Source: Brevibacillus antibioticus
GTDB taxonomy: Bacteria > Bacillota > Bacilli > Brevibacillales > Brevibacillaceae
DNA length: 64,000 nt
NCBI RefSeq assembly: GCF_005217615.1
Contig: NZ_SZNK01000001.1
Span: 2,127,501 to 2,191,500, forward strand
Direction: 5' to 3'
Under the pieces are notes generated by a model, which made no database searches, was not told where the DNA came from, and saw nothing but the letters and a program-made list of their open reading frames with translations. The position numbers and the translations under genes are program-made. Within the stretch, counting starts at the first letter, position 1. Each line of letters begins with the position of its first letter. Shown one piece after another: positions 36,324-45,457 of the stretch.

Positions 36324-36489
36324 TTATTTCAACTAGTTACCGGTAAAAATTGAATCAATGCCAATACCATTTCCTAAAAAAAAGATGGCGAAGACGACTC
36401 CTTTTTACTATAATGAAAAACTGTGAAAAACGGCCCTGACTTTTCTGAAAGGGGAAAGTCACGATACGATACAGAAATGAGGAACCTAT

Positions 36490-37944
36490 TTGAACCTTCA
36501 ACAACTAAAAATGGAATGGTTTTCTAACGTACGTGCTGACATGCTAGCAGGTATTACGGTTGCACTTGCCTTGATTCCGGAAGCCATCGCTTTTTCTATT
36601 ATTGCCGGTGTCGATCCAATGGTTGGATTGTACGCTTCCTTTTGTATCGCAGTCACCATTGCATTTGTCGGGGGAAGACCGGGCATGATTTCCGCAGCTA
36701 CAGGAGCGATGGCGCTATTAATGATTACTCTGGTCAAGGAGCATGGCATCGAGTATTTATTCGCAGCGACTGTTCTGACTGGTATTTTGCAACTGGTACT
36801 AGGGGCCTGTAAAATCGGCAGGCTGATGACCTTTGTCCCTCATACCGTTGTGATTGGTTTCGTCAATGCGTTGGCTATTCTTATCTTTATGGCTCAGCTA
36901 CCCCATTTCATTGGGGCGTCCTGGGTTATGTATGTCATGCTGGCTGGAACGCTCGCGATCATCTATTTGTTGCCGCGTCTTACCAAAGCAGTCCCTTCCG
37001 CTCTCGTAGCAATCATCGTCATGACTGTCATTTCCATCTGGGCAGGTCTTGATGTACGGACCGTTGGCGACATGGGTGAAATCACACGTCAATTGCCGAT
37101 GTTCCACCTTCCTAGTGTCCCGTTGAACTGGGAAACACTCATGATCATACTGCCCTACTCCTTTCCACTTGCATTGGTCGGGATTCTGGAATCTTTGATG
37201 ACGGCCGCCATTCTCGATGAGATGACCGATACGCGCAGTAACAAAAATACGGAAGTGAAGGGCCAAGGGATCGCCAACATCATCACCGGATTCTTTGGCG
37301 GAATGGCTGGTTGTGCCATGATCGGACAGTCCGTTATCAATGTGAAATCAGGGGGGCGTGGCCGTCTGTCCACTTTGGTTGCAGGGATTTTTCTCTTGTT
37401 CCTGATCCTGGTCCTTGGAGACATCGTCAAACAAATCCCGATGGCTGCCCTCGTCGGCGTAATGGTCATGGTTTCGATCGGGACGTTTAACTGGCAGTCC
37501 ATACGGGACCTGCGGAAAATTCCTGTTGGGGATGCCGTTGTCATGATTGCTACAGTGATCATCGTCGTCGCTACGCACGATTTGGCAAAAGGGGTCATTT
37601 CTGGTGTGATCCTAAGTGCGGTCATATTTGGCTGGAGGATGGCCCGCTTGCATGCCACCTCCTACGAGAGCGATATGGGCGAAAAAGTGTACACCGTCTC
37701 AGGTCAACTGTTCTTCGGTACCATGACACACTTCGTCGACCAATTCTCCTTTCAGGATGATCCCCAGCAAATTATCATTGACTTTTCTCGTTCCCACGTC
37801 TGGGATTTGTCAGCTGTCACAGCTATCTCGAAAGTCGTAGAGAAATACAAACAGCTGGACAAATTCGTCGTCATCACCGGACTTAATGATGAAAGTAAGC
37901 GATTGATTGATCGTGTGGGTATAAGCACACCTGCCGGACATTAA
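36490..37944 (+). CDS. SulP-family anion transporter with STAS domain
   Basis: A 484-aa SulP/SLC26 membrane transporter. About 10-12 helices begin with the family block [35 protein letters not shown] short C-terminal STAS domain ([20 protein letters not shown]) follows. Members carry sulfate, bicarbonate or other anions; the substrate is not predictable here. The TTG start at 36490 follows GAGGA at about seven bases. It is monocistronic and ends at a strong terminator. Confidence 0.92.
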   Translation: MNLQQLKMEWFSNVRADMLAGITVALALIPEAIAFSIIAGVDPMVGLYASFCIAVTIAFVGGRPGMISAATGAMALLMITLVKEHGIEYLFAATVLTGILQLVLGACKIGRLMTFVPHTVVIGFVNALAILIFMAQLPHFIGASWVMYVMLAGTLAIIYLLPRLTKAVPSALVAIIVMTVISIWAGLDVRTVGDMGEITRQLPMFHLPSVPLNWETLMIILPYSFPLALVGILESLMTAAILDEMTDTRSNKNTEVKGQGIANIITGFFGGMAGCAMIGQSVINVKSGGRGRLSTLVAGIFLLFLILVLGDIVKQIPMAALVGVMVMVSIGTFNWQSIRDLRKIPVGDAVVMIATVIIVVATHDLAKGVISGVILSAVIFGWRMARLHATSYESDMGEKVYTVSGQLFFGTMTHFVDQFSFQDDPQQIIIDFSRSHVWDLSAVTAISKVVEKYKQLDKFVVITGLNDESKRLIDRVGISTPAGH

Positions 37945-37964
37945 CCTGCTGCTTACATGAAAAT

Positions 37965-38015
37965 CCCCTAATGAGTACAAGAGCTTCATCTCTTGTCATT
38001 AGGGGGTTTTCTTTT
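37965..38015 (+). terminator. Terminator downstream of the SulP gene
   Basis: CCCCTAATGA/TCATTAGGGG outer stem (37965-37974 with 37996-38005) with an inner ACAAGAG/CTCTTGT stem, then a T-rich tail. Confidence 0.85.
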
Positions 38016-38157
38016 GTCCGAATGAAGTCAAGGTTTCCTCTTATTTCATTTTTGCAATAGTCCGATCATATTTCCGAATTGGTCAGCGGTAAATTGCAAT
38101 GCTAGAATGATCAATAACAATATTCCTGCTTTTTAACTGCAAAGGTTGTGACAGAAG

Positions 38158-39387
38158 ATGGAATTTTCATGGAAACGTAATTTGATTGTGTTATGGGTTG
38201 GGGTATTTTTTTGTAGTACCGCCTACTCCATCTCCATCCCTTTCCTGCCCATCTTCCTCCATACTTCACTGGGGGTCAATGAGCATCTGGAAGCCTGGTC
38301 CGGCATTTCGTTTGGCATCACGTTTTTGGCAAGTGCGCTCATTTCGCCATTTTGGGGCTCTCTCGCGGACAAATATGGACGAAAGCCAATGTTGATTCGC
38401 TCTGGATTTAGCCTCGCTTTGCTGTACTTTTTGACGTATTTGATCACGGACCCTTATTTGTTTCTTGTGTTACGGATCTTCCAGGGCCTGCTTGCCGGCT
38501 ACGTACCTGCCGCCATCGCGTTGGTAGCGACGAATACACCAGAAAAAAACGTCGGTTACGCACTGGGGATCATGGCTACTTCGGGAGCAACAGGAGGAAT
38601 CATCGGTCCTTTGGTTGGGGGTGTTGTCAGTCATGTATGGGGAAACGCGGAGGCGTTCATCTTTTCAGGATTCGTCGTGCTCGTAGCAGCGCTGATCGCT
38701 ACTTTCTTCGTAAAAGAAACGAACTTGAACCGTTCCGGCAGCCGATCGAGTGTACGGGAAGACTTGCGCGCTGCACTGGCAAACCGCCCGTTGATGTCTA
38801 TTCTTGGTATGAGCCTGATGGTCACGATTTCCGTTATGCTTCTTGAGCCTTTATTAACCGTGTATGTCATGCAATTGGGCGCTTCGCAGCAAGACGCATC
38901 CCTCAGCTCTGGCATCATTTTTGCGGCAGTAGGAATCGCCACGGTCATAGCTGCTCCACAATGGGGAAAACTCGGGTCAAATGTCGGTTATTCCAAAATC
39001 TTGTTCATCGGTTTAATGGGTGGAGCCATCGGAAATTTACTGCAATTTTTCTTCACGAATCTGTATGGATTTGGCATTTTGCGATTCGCGTACGGACTGT
39101 TTTTTGCCGCTGTTTATCCGTCGATCAACGCCATGATTGTGAAAGTCACAGAACCAGAGTTTCGCGGCAGGGCGTTTAGCCTGAACCAATCCTCGACACA
39201 GCTCGCGACGATGATGGGGCCAATCATTGGCGGTTTTCTCGGAGGACTCATCCCGATTCGCTACGTATTTATCATCAATGGTATCGCGCTGTTGATTACT
39301 GCCATCGTGATTCGATCCAAACGAGCACAATTGGTCGGACAGCCGTTGAAGCAGCAAACAACGGAGCGTCAGCTAGCTACGAAGTAA
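38158..39387 (+). CDS. MFS transporter (DHA1-type efflux)
   Basis: A 409-aa, 12-helix major facilitator. Motif A GSLADKYGRKPML lies in the loop after helix 2, and the motif-C-like block GATGGIIGPLVGG in helix 5 is typical of drug/H+ antiporters. The C-terminal half begins near DLRAALANRPLM. The ribosome site is weak (AAAGG at 12 bases). A terminator follows. Substrate unknown. Confidence 0.88.
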   Translation: MEFSWKRNLIVLWVGVFFCSTAYSISIPFLPIFLHTSLGVNEHLEAWSGISFGITFLASALISPFWGSLADKYGRKPMLIRSGFSLALLYFLTYLITDPYLFLVLRIFQGLLAGYVPAAIALVATNTPEKNVGYALGIMATSGATGGIIGPLVGGVVSHVWGNAEAFIFSGFVVLVAALIATFFVKETNLNRSGSRSSVREDLRAALANRPLMSILGMSLMVTISVMLLEPLLTVYVMQLGASQQDASLSSGIIFAAVGIATVIAAPQWGKLGSNVGYSKILFIGLMGGAIGNLLQFFFTNLYGFGILRFAYGLFFAAVYPSINAMIVKVTEPEFRGRAFSLNQSSTQLATMMGPIIGGFLGGLIPIRYVFIINGIALLITAIVIRSKRAQLVGQPLKQQTTERQLATK

Positions 39388-39410
39388 GCTGTGTAGCCTG
39401 ATCACATGCG

Positions 39411-39465
39411 AAAACTCCCTCTAAAGCGTACAGGTGAACACCTGGCGATGACAGAAGGGAGTTTT
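39411..39465 (+). terminator. Terminator downstream of the MFS gene
   Basis: AAAACTCCCT/AGGGAGTTTT outer stem (39411-39420 with 39456-39465) enclosing a CAGGTG/CACCTG hairpin and ending in five T. Confidence 0.8.
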
Positions 39466-39633
39466 TCACGTTATCCCGCCTTTTCTTCCACGATTGTATT
39501 CGCTACAATAGTAAGTACTTAGAATTCGAACAGAAGATTCTGACAACAAAAAGTCAAATTACATACCCCATGAAACGACCCGCATATTCCGATTTGACGA
39601 GACCACTCTGTTTGGGGAAAGGGGAATATGTAC

Positions 39634-39789
39634 ATGTCGGGTAAAACGGTGATCTTGCTTATTCTGATCATCATTGGGCTGATCTGCGTCAATCTGTTTG
39701 TCTCCAACGGTTTCATTCGCCTGTTTGCCATCGTAGGAATCTTAGGGATTACTTTCGTTCTGCAGGGGGCCGTCATTCGAAAGCGGTGA
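39634..39789 (+). CDS. Small membrane protein (51 aa)
   Basis: A short ORF with AAAGGGGA eight bases before the ATG. It encodes two hydrophobic segments (VILLILIIIGLICVNLFV and FAIVGILGITFVLQGA) separated by SNGFIRL and ends in RKR. A terminator follows 15 bases later, supporting a real monocistronic gene. Function unknown. Confidence 0.6.
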   Translation: MSGKTVILLILIIIGLICVNLFVSNGFIRLFAIVGILGITFVLQGAVIRKR

Positions 39790-39803
39790 AGAGCGGACGG
39801 TTA

Positions 39804-39840
39804 CCAGCGAAGGCGATCTACACCGTCACGCTGGCTTTTT
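39804..39840 (+). terminator. Terminator downstream of the small membrane protein
   Basis: CCAGCG/CGCTGG stem (39804-39809 with 39829-39834) followed by C and five T. Confidence 0.6.
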
Positions 39841-40081
39841 CATGAAAACAGCGGTGGGCTCGGTTGAAAAATCCAATCCTAGCCCGCCGCTGTTACATTC
39901 CAACTTACTCGCTCTTTTCCTGTGAGTTATCACAACAACTGTCCTTAAACATCCTGATATTACTACTGATTTTGAACTGGCATTTTTTCAAAAACACTTG
40001 TAATCAGGTAAGCAATTTACACTGATCCCTTTCTTTTCCCCCTCGACTTTTACTGAGCAGCATTACTCTACAAACGGTGAA

Positions 40082-40117
40082 ATAAAATCAACCGCCAACT
40101 GTGACGGTTGATTTTAT
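40082..40117. terminator. Perfect 13-bp inverted repeat beside the IS remnant
   Basis: ATAAAATCAACCG (40082-40094) pairs with CGGTTGATTTTAT (40105-40117). It can serve as a bidirectional terminator; the IS remnant begins within a few bases of its right arm. Confidence 0.55.
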
Positions 40118-40120
40118 CTA

Positions 40121-40655
40121 GGGCCTGTACGCAAACTTATTTCACCCATAACCTCATCGAAATCAACGCCAAAAATGGCCTTGAACATGCTCGCTATCTT
40201 GTCATAGCGGGTCGCCAAGCGCCCATAATTCTTCATTTTATTAAAAAAGCATTCGATTAGATGCCGTTCTTTATACGTATACTTGTCATAAGCTCTCGCT
40301 TCTTTCGCCGGTTTCGCTTGCTCGGAATAACAGGGGTTGCTTGTTGCTCCTTCAACAAGGTAACAATTGCATCGGTATCGTAAGCCCGATCCGCCAACAC
40401 TTCTCGATTTTGTAGATCCAGGGTCGAAAGCATTTCGTAACCCATCACGGAATCGTGTGCCTGTCCAGGCGTTAATTCAAAGTGTAGCGGGTTTCCCAGT
40501 GCATCGGCCACGGCATGAATCTTGGTCGTTAATCCGCCCCGGGAACGTCCGATCGCTTGCTTGCTTTGCCCCCTTTTGGGCCAGCTCCATGCTGGTGGAC
40601 ACGAACAATCGTTGTATCAATCATCAACTGCTCAAAGTCAGGTTCGATGGTAACT
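40121..40655 (-). pseudogene. Truncated, frameshifted IS5-family transposase (IS remnant)
   Basis: The minus strand encodes a DDE transposase in three frames. The first segment contains EPDFEQLMIDTTIVRVHQHG, the second (40257-40511 region) ADALGNPLHFELTPGQAH and VLADRAYDTDAIV, and the third ERHLIECFFNKMKNYGRLA and ends MGEISLRTGPR. Frame changes fall near 40550 and near 40294. The three acidic residues are thus split over three frames. The N-terminus and left end are missing; the right end near 40121 (GGGCCTGTACGCAAA) looks like a terminal repeat. The copy is dead. Confidence 0.85.
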
Positions 40656-40860
40656 ATAATTTTTATCTGGAATAAGGGAATCCTGGAGCTGTGATCTATT
40701 GATTAGCAAATGGATGCGACATTCAATAATACTACATCCATGTTTGCGAATTTCTTCTCCCACTAAGGCCTTAACATTTTTTATGCGTGGCGACTCCTAT
40801 TTTACTGGCACACCCAGAATAGGTTTTCAAAAAATAAGTATTGCTCTGATTGATTGAATA

Positions 40861-40890
40861 CCAACACCCCTTCTTTTACAGGGGTGTTGG
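40861..40890 (-). terminator. Hairpin downstream of the GNAT gene
   Basis: A perfect 10-bp stem CCAACACCCC/GGGGTGTTGG (40861-40870 with 40881-40890). No real T-run follows on either strand, so termination is uncertain. Confidence 0.45.
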
Positions 40891-40908
40891 ACTAACTTGA
40901 AGGCGTCA

Positions 40909-41448
40909 TTAGTGTTTCCAATGCAGCACTTCATCCGGATTGGCAACATTTCGTCCGTAGTATTGGTGGGCGCGGAAGTTGTGGATCTCCTGACAGGCCT
41001 TGGACATATTCCCGAGTACGACTTCCTGTGGTAGATCATTGTGCGGACTCCAGTAATAGATTTTCATTTCATATGTCTCGCCATTTTCTTCTTCCCAGCT
41101 GTATTGAATGCGGTCCGCTTTCACAAACCCGTTCTTTTGATAAAAATGGACTCTCTTGATGGAATCTTCATCATTTCGATCGATAGGTTCTACCTCCAGA
41201 ATGATGTCTTTCCCTCTCTTTTTGAGTGTCTGGATGACCTTGGTACCGATACCTTGTCCACGCGTGGCAGGATTGATTAGGAGGTAATCGATGAAGATAA
41301 ACGTCGGAAACTCCGCGTACAGCAAAAGAAATTTGTCTGTATCGACTTTGTGGTAAATGTCTGTTTCCCTGATAAGCGCCTGAATTTGTCCTTCCTTTTT
41401 CATTTCATATTCTGGAAAGTATTCATTTAATCGGTCATACCAATCCAT
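40909..41448 (-). CDS. GNAT-family N-acetyltransferase
   Basis: A 179-aa protein with the acetyl-CoA-binding motif A RGQGIGTKVIQTL, followed by VHFYQKNGFVKADRI (motif B). It acetylates an unknown amine. The ATG at 41448 has GGGGGA seven bases upstream; the frame runs further to 41463 without support. The C-terminal ~40 residues extend beyond the minimal GNAT fold. Confidence 0.85.
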   Translation of the reverse strand: MDWYDRLNEYFPEYEMKKEGQIQALIRETDIYHKVDTDKFLLLYAEFPTFIFIDYLLINPATRGQGIGTKVIQTLKKRGKDIILEVEPIDRNDEDSIKRVHFYQKNGFVKADRIQYSWEEENGETYEMKIYYWSPHNDLPQEVVLGNMSKACQEIHNFRAHQYYGRNVANPDEVLHWKH

Positions 41449-41609
41449 GAGACATTCCCCCACTTGATCACTCGTAATGATCTCTTTAGCTTATACAGAA
41501 TTGCCCAAAACCACTCAGTGTCAAAACAGCATAGATGGAAAAAATCCTTGATATAACATTATGACACTTCCCCTAAACAGCTAATCAAACCTGACATTAT
41601 AAAAAGTTC

Positions 41610-41649
41610 AAAAAAACCTGTTATGACAACGGTTTGTCATAACAGGTTT
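41610..41649 (-). terminator. Terminator downstream of the oxidoreductase pseudogene
   Basis: A perfect 15-bp stem (41614-41628 with 41635-41649), loop of six, followed on the minus strand by a run of T. Confidence 0.85.
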
Positions 41650-41737
41650 CAGATGTTATTTGTCACTTTTCCTTATAATCAGGTGACATACTTAAATATA
41701 AGCAGTGAAAACATCAATTATAAATCACATTTCCCCA

Positions 41738-42594
41738 TCATGAATGGACGAGCACAATCTTGCCACGCACTCTACCCGTTTGACTAAAGAGATGCGCATC
41801 TCGAACCCCTTCAAGCGTCAATGGATATACCTTCGTCAAGATAGGCTTTACGTTCTTGGCTTCCACTAGCGCACGGATATGATTCAGATTTACCCCATCT
41901 GGACGCGTAAACACAAAAGTAACAACCAGCTCTCGTTCATTCTCAACCGCATCAGCGAACGAAAGTTTCTTGGCGTCACGCTCGCTTATAATGGTTGCCA
42001 CTCTTCCTTGCCGCTTCATCAATTTTAGAGCATCACCATACGCTTCTCCACCCAGCGTGTCCAACATGAATGAAAATTTTGTAGAGGTATGAAGTGGTCC
42101 TTGATCATAAACAATGACTTCATCTGCTCCCAGCTCACGGACAAAATCGCTATTTTTGGAGCTGGTTGTCGTAGCCACATAGGCACCTAGCGCTTTTGCT
42201 AGCTGAATCGCCATGGAACCGATCCCGCCGCTTCCGCATACGACAAACCATGTGGCATCGGGGCTACGATATTCGCCGGAACGACAATTTCATCTGCGTA
42301 TGTCCCTTCCCTATCCAGCTCTGGACGGAAGAAGACATCGTCTCCGATTTGAAAATCCTGCACATTCGTACCGACAGCCGTTACCGTGCCCGCCGCATCC
42401 CACCCTAAAATAAGTGGCAGTTCAAAAGGAAAATCTGCTTGCAGCAGTCCTTCCCGCACTTTCCAATCCACAGGATTTACCCCGCTCGCTTTTATCGATA
42501 TGAGTAAATCGTCCGGCCCGATTGATTTCGTTGGCAGTTCAATTTCTGTTAACTGTTCGATGCCGCCGTATTGCTTCATGCCAATTCCTCTCAT
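41738..42594 (-). pseudogene. Zinc-type alcohol dehydrogenase/quinone oxidoreductase, broken by internal deletion
   Basis: The N-terminal half begins at the ATG at 42594 (MRGIGMKQYGG, with AAAGGGG upstream) and reads to GLSYAEAAG near 42220. The C-terminal half resumes in another frame as GGIGSMAIQLAKALGAYVATT and continues to the stop at 41738. Intact family members have about 25-30 residues between these points, including most of the NADPH-binding glycine loop. The loss is therefore an out-of-frame deletion at a GCGGCGG-like repeat. It lies 14 bp downstream of an intact HxlR regulator. Confidence 0.85.
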
Positions 42595-42608
42595 CGAACT
42601 TCCCCTTT

Positions 42609-42938
42609 TCATTCGACTATTTTTCGCAATTGGTTTTCGATGTGACTCTCTCCCCATTCACACATGACATCCAGGACCTTCGACAGTGTCTTGCCGTACT
42701 CCGTCAAGTCATACTCGACACGCGGGGGAACCTGCTGATACACATTGCGGGTAATGATGTTGTCCGTTTCCAATTCTCGCAGTTGCTGTGTTAACATTTT
42801 TTGCGTGATGGCAGGCATTGCTCGTTTCAATTCGCTTGTCCTCTTTGCCCCTTTTGCCAACAAGCAGAGGATCACTACTTTCCATTTTCCTCCAATAACT
42901 TCCAATGTTGCCTCTACAGGGATATTGTATCGTCCCAT
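42609..42938 (-). CDS. HxlR-family transcriptional regulator
   Basis: A 109-aa winged-helix regulator with the family block LEVIGGKWKVVILCLL and recognition region ITQKMLTQQLRELE. The N-terminus lacks the Cys found in redox-sensing YodB/HypR-type members; one Cys sits in ILCLL and one in VMCEWGE. AGGAGG precedes the ATG. It is followed after 14 bp by the broken oxidoreductase gene, its likely former target. Confidence 0.9.
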   Translation of the reverse strand: MGRYNIPVEATLEVIGGKWKVVILCLLAKGAKRTSELKRAMPAITQKMLTQQLRELETDNIITRNVYQQVPPRVEYDLTEYGKTLSKVLDVMCEWGESHIENQLRKIVE

Positions 42939-42966
42939 ATCCTCCCCTCCTCATGCGAAGATGTTG

Positions 42967-43941
42967 TCAAACCCGCTCCGGTGCGTCGATATGAGCCGGG
43001 AAATAAGGCAATACTTCTTGTCCAAGCTCATCAATGACCTCGTCAATGGGACGCTGGCTAGGGAACAGGGCGAAGAACAAATGGTTGACACCGACCTCTT
43101 GATACATGGCCAGCAGTTCTACAAGCATTTTTCTACCGACTCGGTACCCTAATCGAATCGGCGTGACTGACTCATACGGGTCTTCCGCAAGATCCAAGTG
43201 AAGAGGCTGAATAAACGGCTTGAATACACCTGGATGATATTTCTGGACAAGCTCTCTCCATTCTTGGATGGCATGTGCTTGATTGAATGGATCACGGGGG
43301 TAATAAATCCAGCCATCTCCGTTTTGCGCAAACCAGTCCATCGTTTGTTGACTGTACCCCGTGATAAAGGTAGGAATGGGCGAAGTCGATTTAGGCACAA
43401 GATTCGCTCCATTAATCATACCGTATGGAGAGTTGATTTTCGGGAAATCCTCTGCCATAACCTTCTGCAAGTAGTCGTAACCGTCGCGAAACAACTCCGC
43501 ACGCTGTTCATGTGGCACATTCAATCCATGAAAATCAGCCCGTCTGTCCCCAGAAGAAATCCCCATCATCAAACGTTGGGGAAACAAATTTTCGATGGTC
43601 GCTGTCTCTTTTGCCACTCGCAGCGGATGCCGCAATGGAAGCACGATACTCGAGGTACCAAAAGCGATTTTTTTGGTTTGCGCAGCCAAATAGGTTAAAT
43701 AAATCATCATGTCATAAATTTGCCCGGTTGCAGGGTCACCAAAAGCAGGGTCCTGCAAAATCACATCGCGCAGCCAGATTCCGGTAAAGCCATAGTCTTC
43801 TGCTGCTCGGACGAGTTCAACCTGGCGCTCCATTGTCGGTGCATCCCATTCGTATGCCTCTAGCGGAATGTGAAATCCCAAGGTCATCTTTCCTTCTTGG
43901 AACATTCGCTGAAAACCATAATGACCGTCGAATTTACTCAT
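42967..43941 (-). CDS. LLM-class flavin-dependent oxidoreductase
   Basis: A 324-aa luciferase-like monooxygenase with a TIM-barrel core. Blocks include AAEDYGFTGIWLRDV, FGTSSIVLPLRHPLRVAKETATIENL and RLMMGISSGDRR, typical of F420/FMN-dependent oxidoreductases. The ATG at 43941 follows GAGGAG at about nine bases; the frame extends to 43998 without a site. It lies 28 bp before the HxlR gene and 78 bp after an MFS gene in the same direction, so they may share a transcript. Substrate unknown. Confidence 0.88.
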   Translation of the reverse strand: MSKFDGHYGFQRMFQEGKMTLGFHIPLEAYEWDAPTMERQVELVRAAEDYGFTGIWLRDVILQDPAFGDPATGQIYDMMIYLTYLAAQTKKIAFGTSSIVLPLRHPLRVAKETATIENLFPQRLMMGISSGDRRADFHGLNVPHEQRAELFRDGYDYLQKVMAEDFPKINSPYGMINGANLVPKSTSPIPTFITGYSQQTMDWFAQNGDGWIYYPRDPFNQAHAIQEWRELVQKYHPGVFKPFIQPLHLDLAEDPYESVTPIRLGYRVGRKMLVELLAMYQEVGVNHLFFALFPSQRPIDEVIDELGQEVLPYFPAHIDAPERV

Positions 43942-44019
43942 CGATGCTCTCTCCTCACGTGATGTATTTGGAAACCAACGACGGACACATGCTTTCATCC
44001 ATCCGCCGTCTTTGTTCGA

Positions 44020-45231
44020 TTACTGACGAGCTTTTTCCAGCTTGCTGCTGATCACCGTGAGTAGTGCTGCACCTAATACCATCACGCCGCCGACCCATGG
44101 GGTATGAATCAATCCGATCGTATCGACAATGATTCCCCCCACGAAGGCACCAATCGCAATGCCGAGATTGAATGCTGCGATGTTAATGGCAGAAGCTACA
44201 TCAACAGCGCTTGGCACGTATTTTTCAGCCAACTGCACGACATATACCTGTAAGCCTGGTACGTTCATAAAAGCCAAGAGGCCCATCAGCATAATCGTGA
44301 GCGTTCCCACCCATTTGAACGGAGCGGTAAATGTTAAGATGATCAGAATGATCGCCTGAATGATAAACATCCAGCGCAGTGCTTTTAACGGATTCTTGTC
44401 AGCTGCTTTTCCTCCGACCGTATTTCCAATCGCTACTGCAATCCCATAGACGAGAAGAATCAGACTGACGGCGCTCGCTTGATAACCTGTGATTTCTTCC
44501 AGAATCGGACCTAAGAACGTAAAGGTTACAAAGGTACCGCCGTAGCCAAGAGCCGTAATGGCAAAGACAAGCAACAGTGGCAAGTTTGTAATAATTTTCA
44601 CTTGATCTTTAATGGAAGCTGGCTTGGCATTTTTTAAATTGCTTGGTACCAGAATCGCTGTTGAGATAAGTGCAATCACGCCAAGAATGGCCACTCCCCA
44701 AAAAGTCGCTCTCCATCCAAACATTTGACCAATATACGTTCCCAAAGGTACTCCTGTAACGGTTGCAACGGTCAGACCGGTAAACATCGTCGCAATCGCG
44801 CTGGCACGCTTGTTTTCTGGCACCAGATCGGCTGCAATCGTCGAGCCGATGGAGAAAAATACCCCATGAGAAAATGCGGTAAAGAAACGGGCAACGATTA
44901 AGATTGCAAAGCTACTCGACAAGGCTGCCGCACTGTTTCCGACAACAAAGACAATCATCAAAAGCATGAGCAGCGCTTTGCGTGGAATTCGACTTGTGAG
45001 TGCTGTAATAATCGGTGCACCAATAGCTACTCCTAATGCATATCCAGAAATCAGTAGGCCTGCTAGAGTGATGGTTACTTTCAAATCCTGTGCGACAGTA
45101 GACAATAAACCGACGATAACGAATTCAGTCGTCCCAATACCAAATGCACTGATTGCGAGTGCAAGTAAAGCAAGAGTGGATTTTTTCGCACCAGTTGCTT
45201 GCTGCTTCACATTGGATGTAATCGTGCTCAT
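44020..45231 (-). CDS. MFS transporter (DHA1, AraJ-like)
   Basis: A 403-aa, 12-helix major facilitator. The N-terminal block FGIGTTEFVIVGLLSTVAQDL and TGVPLGTYIGQMFGWRATF are characteristic of the AraJ/YbcL/YdhL subgroup of sugar or drug efflux proteins. GGGAGG lies about 12 bases before the ATG. Two overlapping palindromes upstream (45360-45378) may bind the HxlR regulator encoded downstream. Confidence 0.9.
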   Translation of the reverse strand: MSTITSNVKQQATGAKKSTLALLALAISAFGIGTTEFVIVGLLSTVAQDLKVTITLAGLLISGYALGVAIGAPIITALTSRIPRKALLMLLMIVFVVGNSAAALSSSFAILIVARFFTAFSHGVFFSIGSTIAADLVPENKRASAIATMFTGLTVATVTGVPLGTYIGQMFGWRATFWGVAILGVIALISTAILVPSNLKNAKPASIKDQVKIITNLPLLLVFAITALGYGGTFVTFTFLGPILEEITGYQASAVSLILLVYGIAVAIGNTVGGKAADKNPLKALRWMFIIQAIILIILTFTAPFKWVGTLTIMLMGLLAFMNVPGLQVYVVQLAEKYVPSAVDVASAINIAAFNLGIAIGAFVGGIIVDTIGLIHTPWVGGVMVLGAALLTVISSKLEKARQ

Positions 45232-45359
45232 CTAAGTTGTATCCTCCCTTTATTTTCTTGCCGTTCACAAAGTAGGGCCCTTACTTATTATGATTGGCAT
45301 TATGATTGGCGAATATGTTGGTTCTGAATGCTATTATGTCTCATGCCTAACTTGATAGG

Positions 45360-45378
45360 AAGTACGTACTTTCAAGTA
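45360..45378 (-). promoter_or_regulatory. Overlapping palindromes, candidate HxlR operator
   Basis: AAGTACGTACTT (45360-45371) and TACTTTCAAGTA (45367-45378) are two perfect, overlapping 12-base palindromes 129 bases upstream of the MFS gene. A further AAAAGTACCTT follows. HxlR-type regulators bind palindromes of this TAC/GTA character. Confidence 0.45.
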
Positions 45379-45420
45379 TCATAGGCACCAAAAAGTACCT
45401 TACACCAATCATCAAGCAAT

Positions 45421-45451
45421 AAAAAAAGTCGGGAAGACTGTCTCCCCGACT
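45421..45451 (-). terminator. Terminator downstream of the LysE-type exporter
   Basis: AGTCGGG/CCCGACT stem (45427-45433 with 45445-45451), extendable with one mismatch, followed on the minus strand by a run of seven or more T. Confidence 0.8.
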
Positions 45452-45457
45452 CATTCT

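Larger units (their letters stand above)
39790..40120. other. Intergenic region with hairpins only
   Basis: No coding region seen. It holds the terminator of the small membrane protein gene (39804-39840), a strong 14-bp inverted repeat (39847-39860 with 39881-39894, one G-U pair) and a 13-bp inverted repeat (40082-40094 with 40105-40117) abutting the end of the IS remnant. Confidence 0.6.

Noticed and set aside
37155..37658. 167-codon minus-strand frame within the SulP gene
   Set aside because: It is an antisense shadow rich in Pro/Met/Thr, without a ribosome site.
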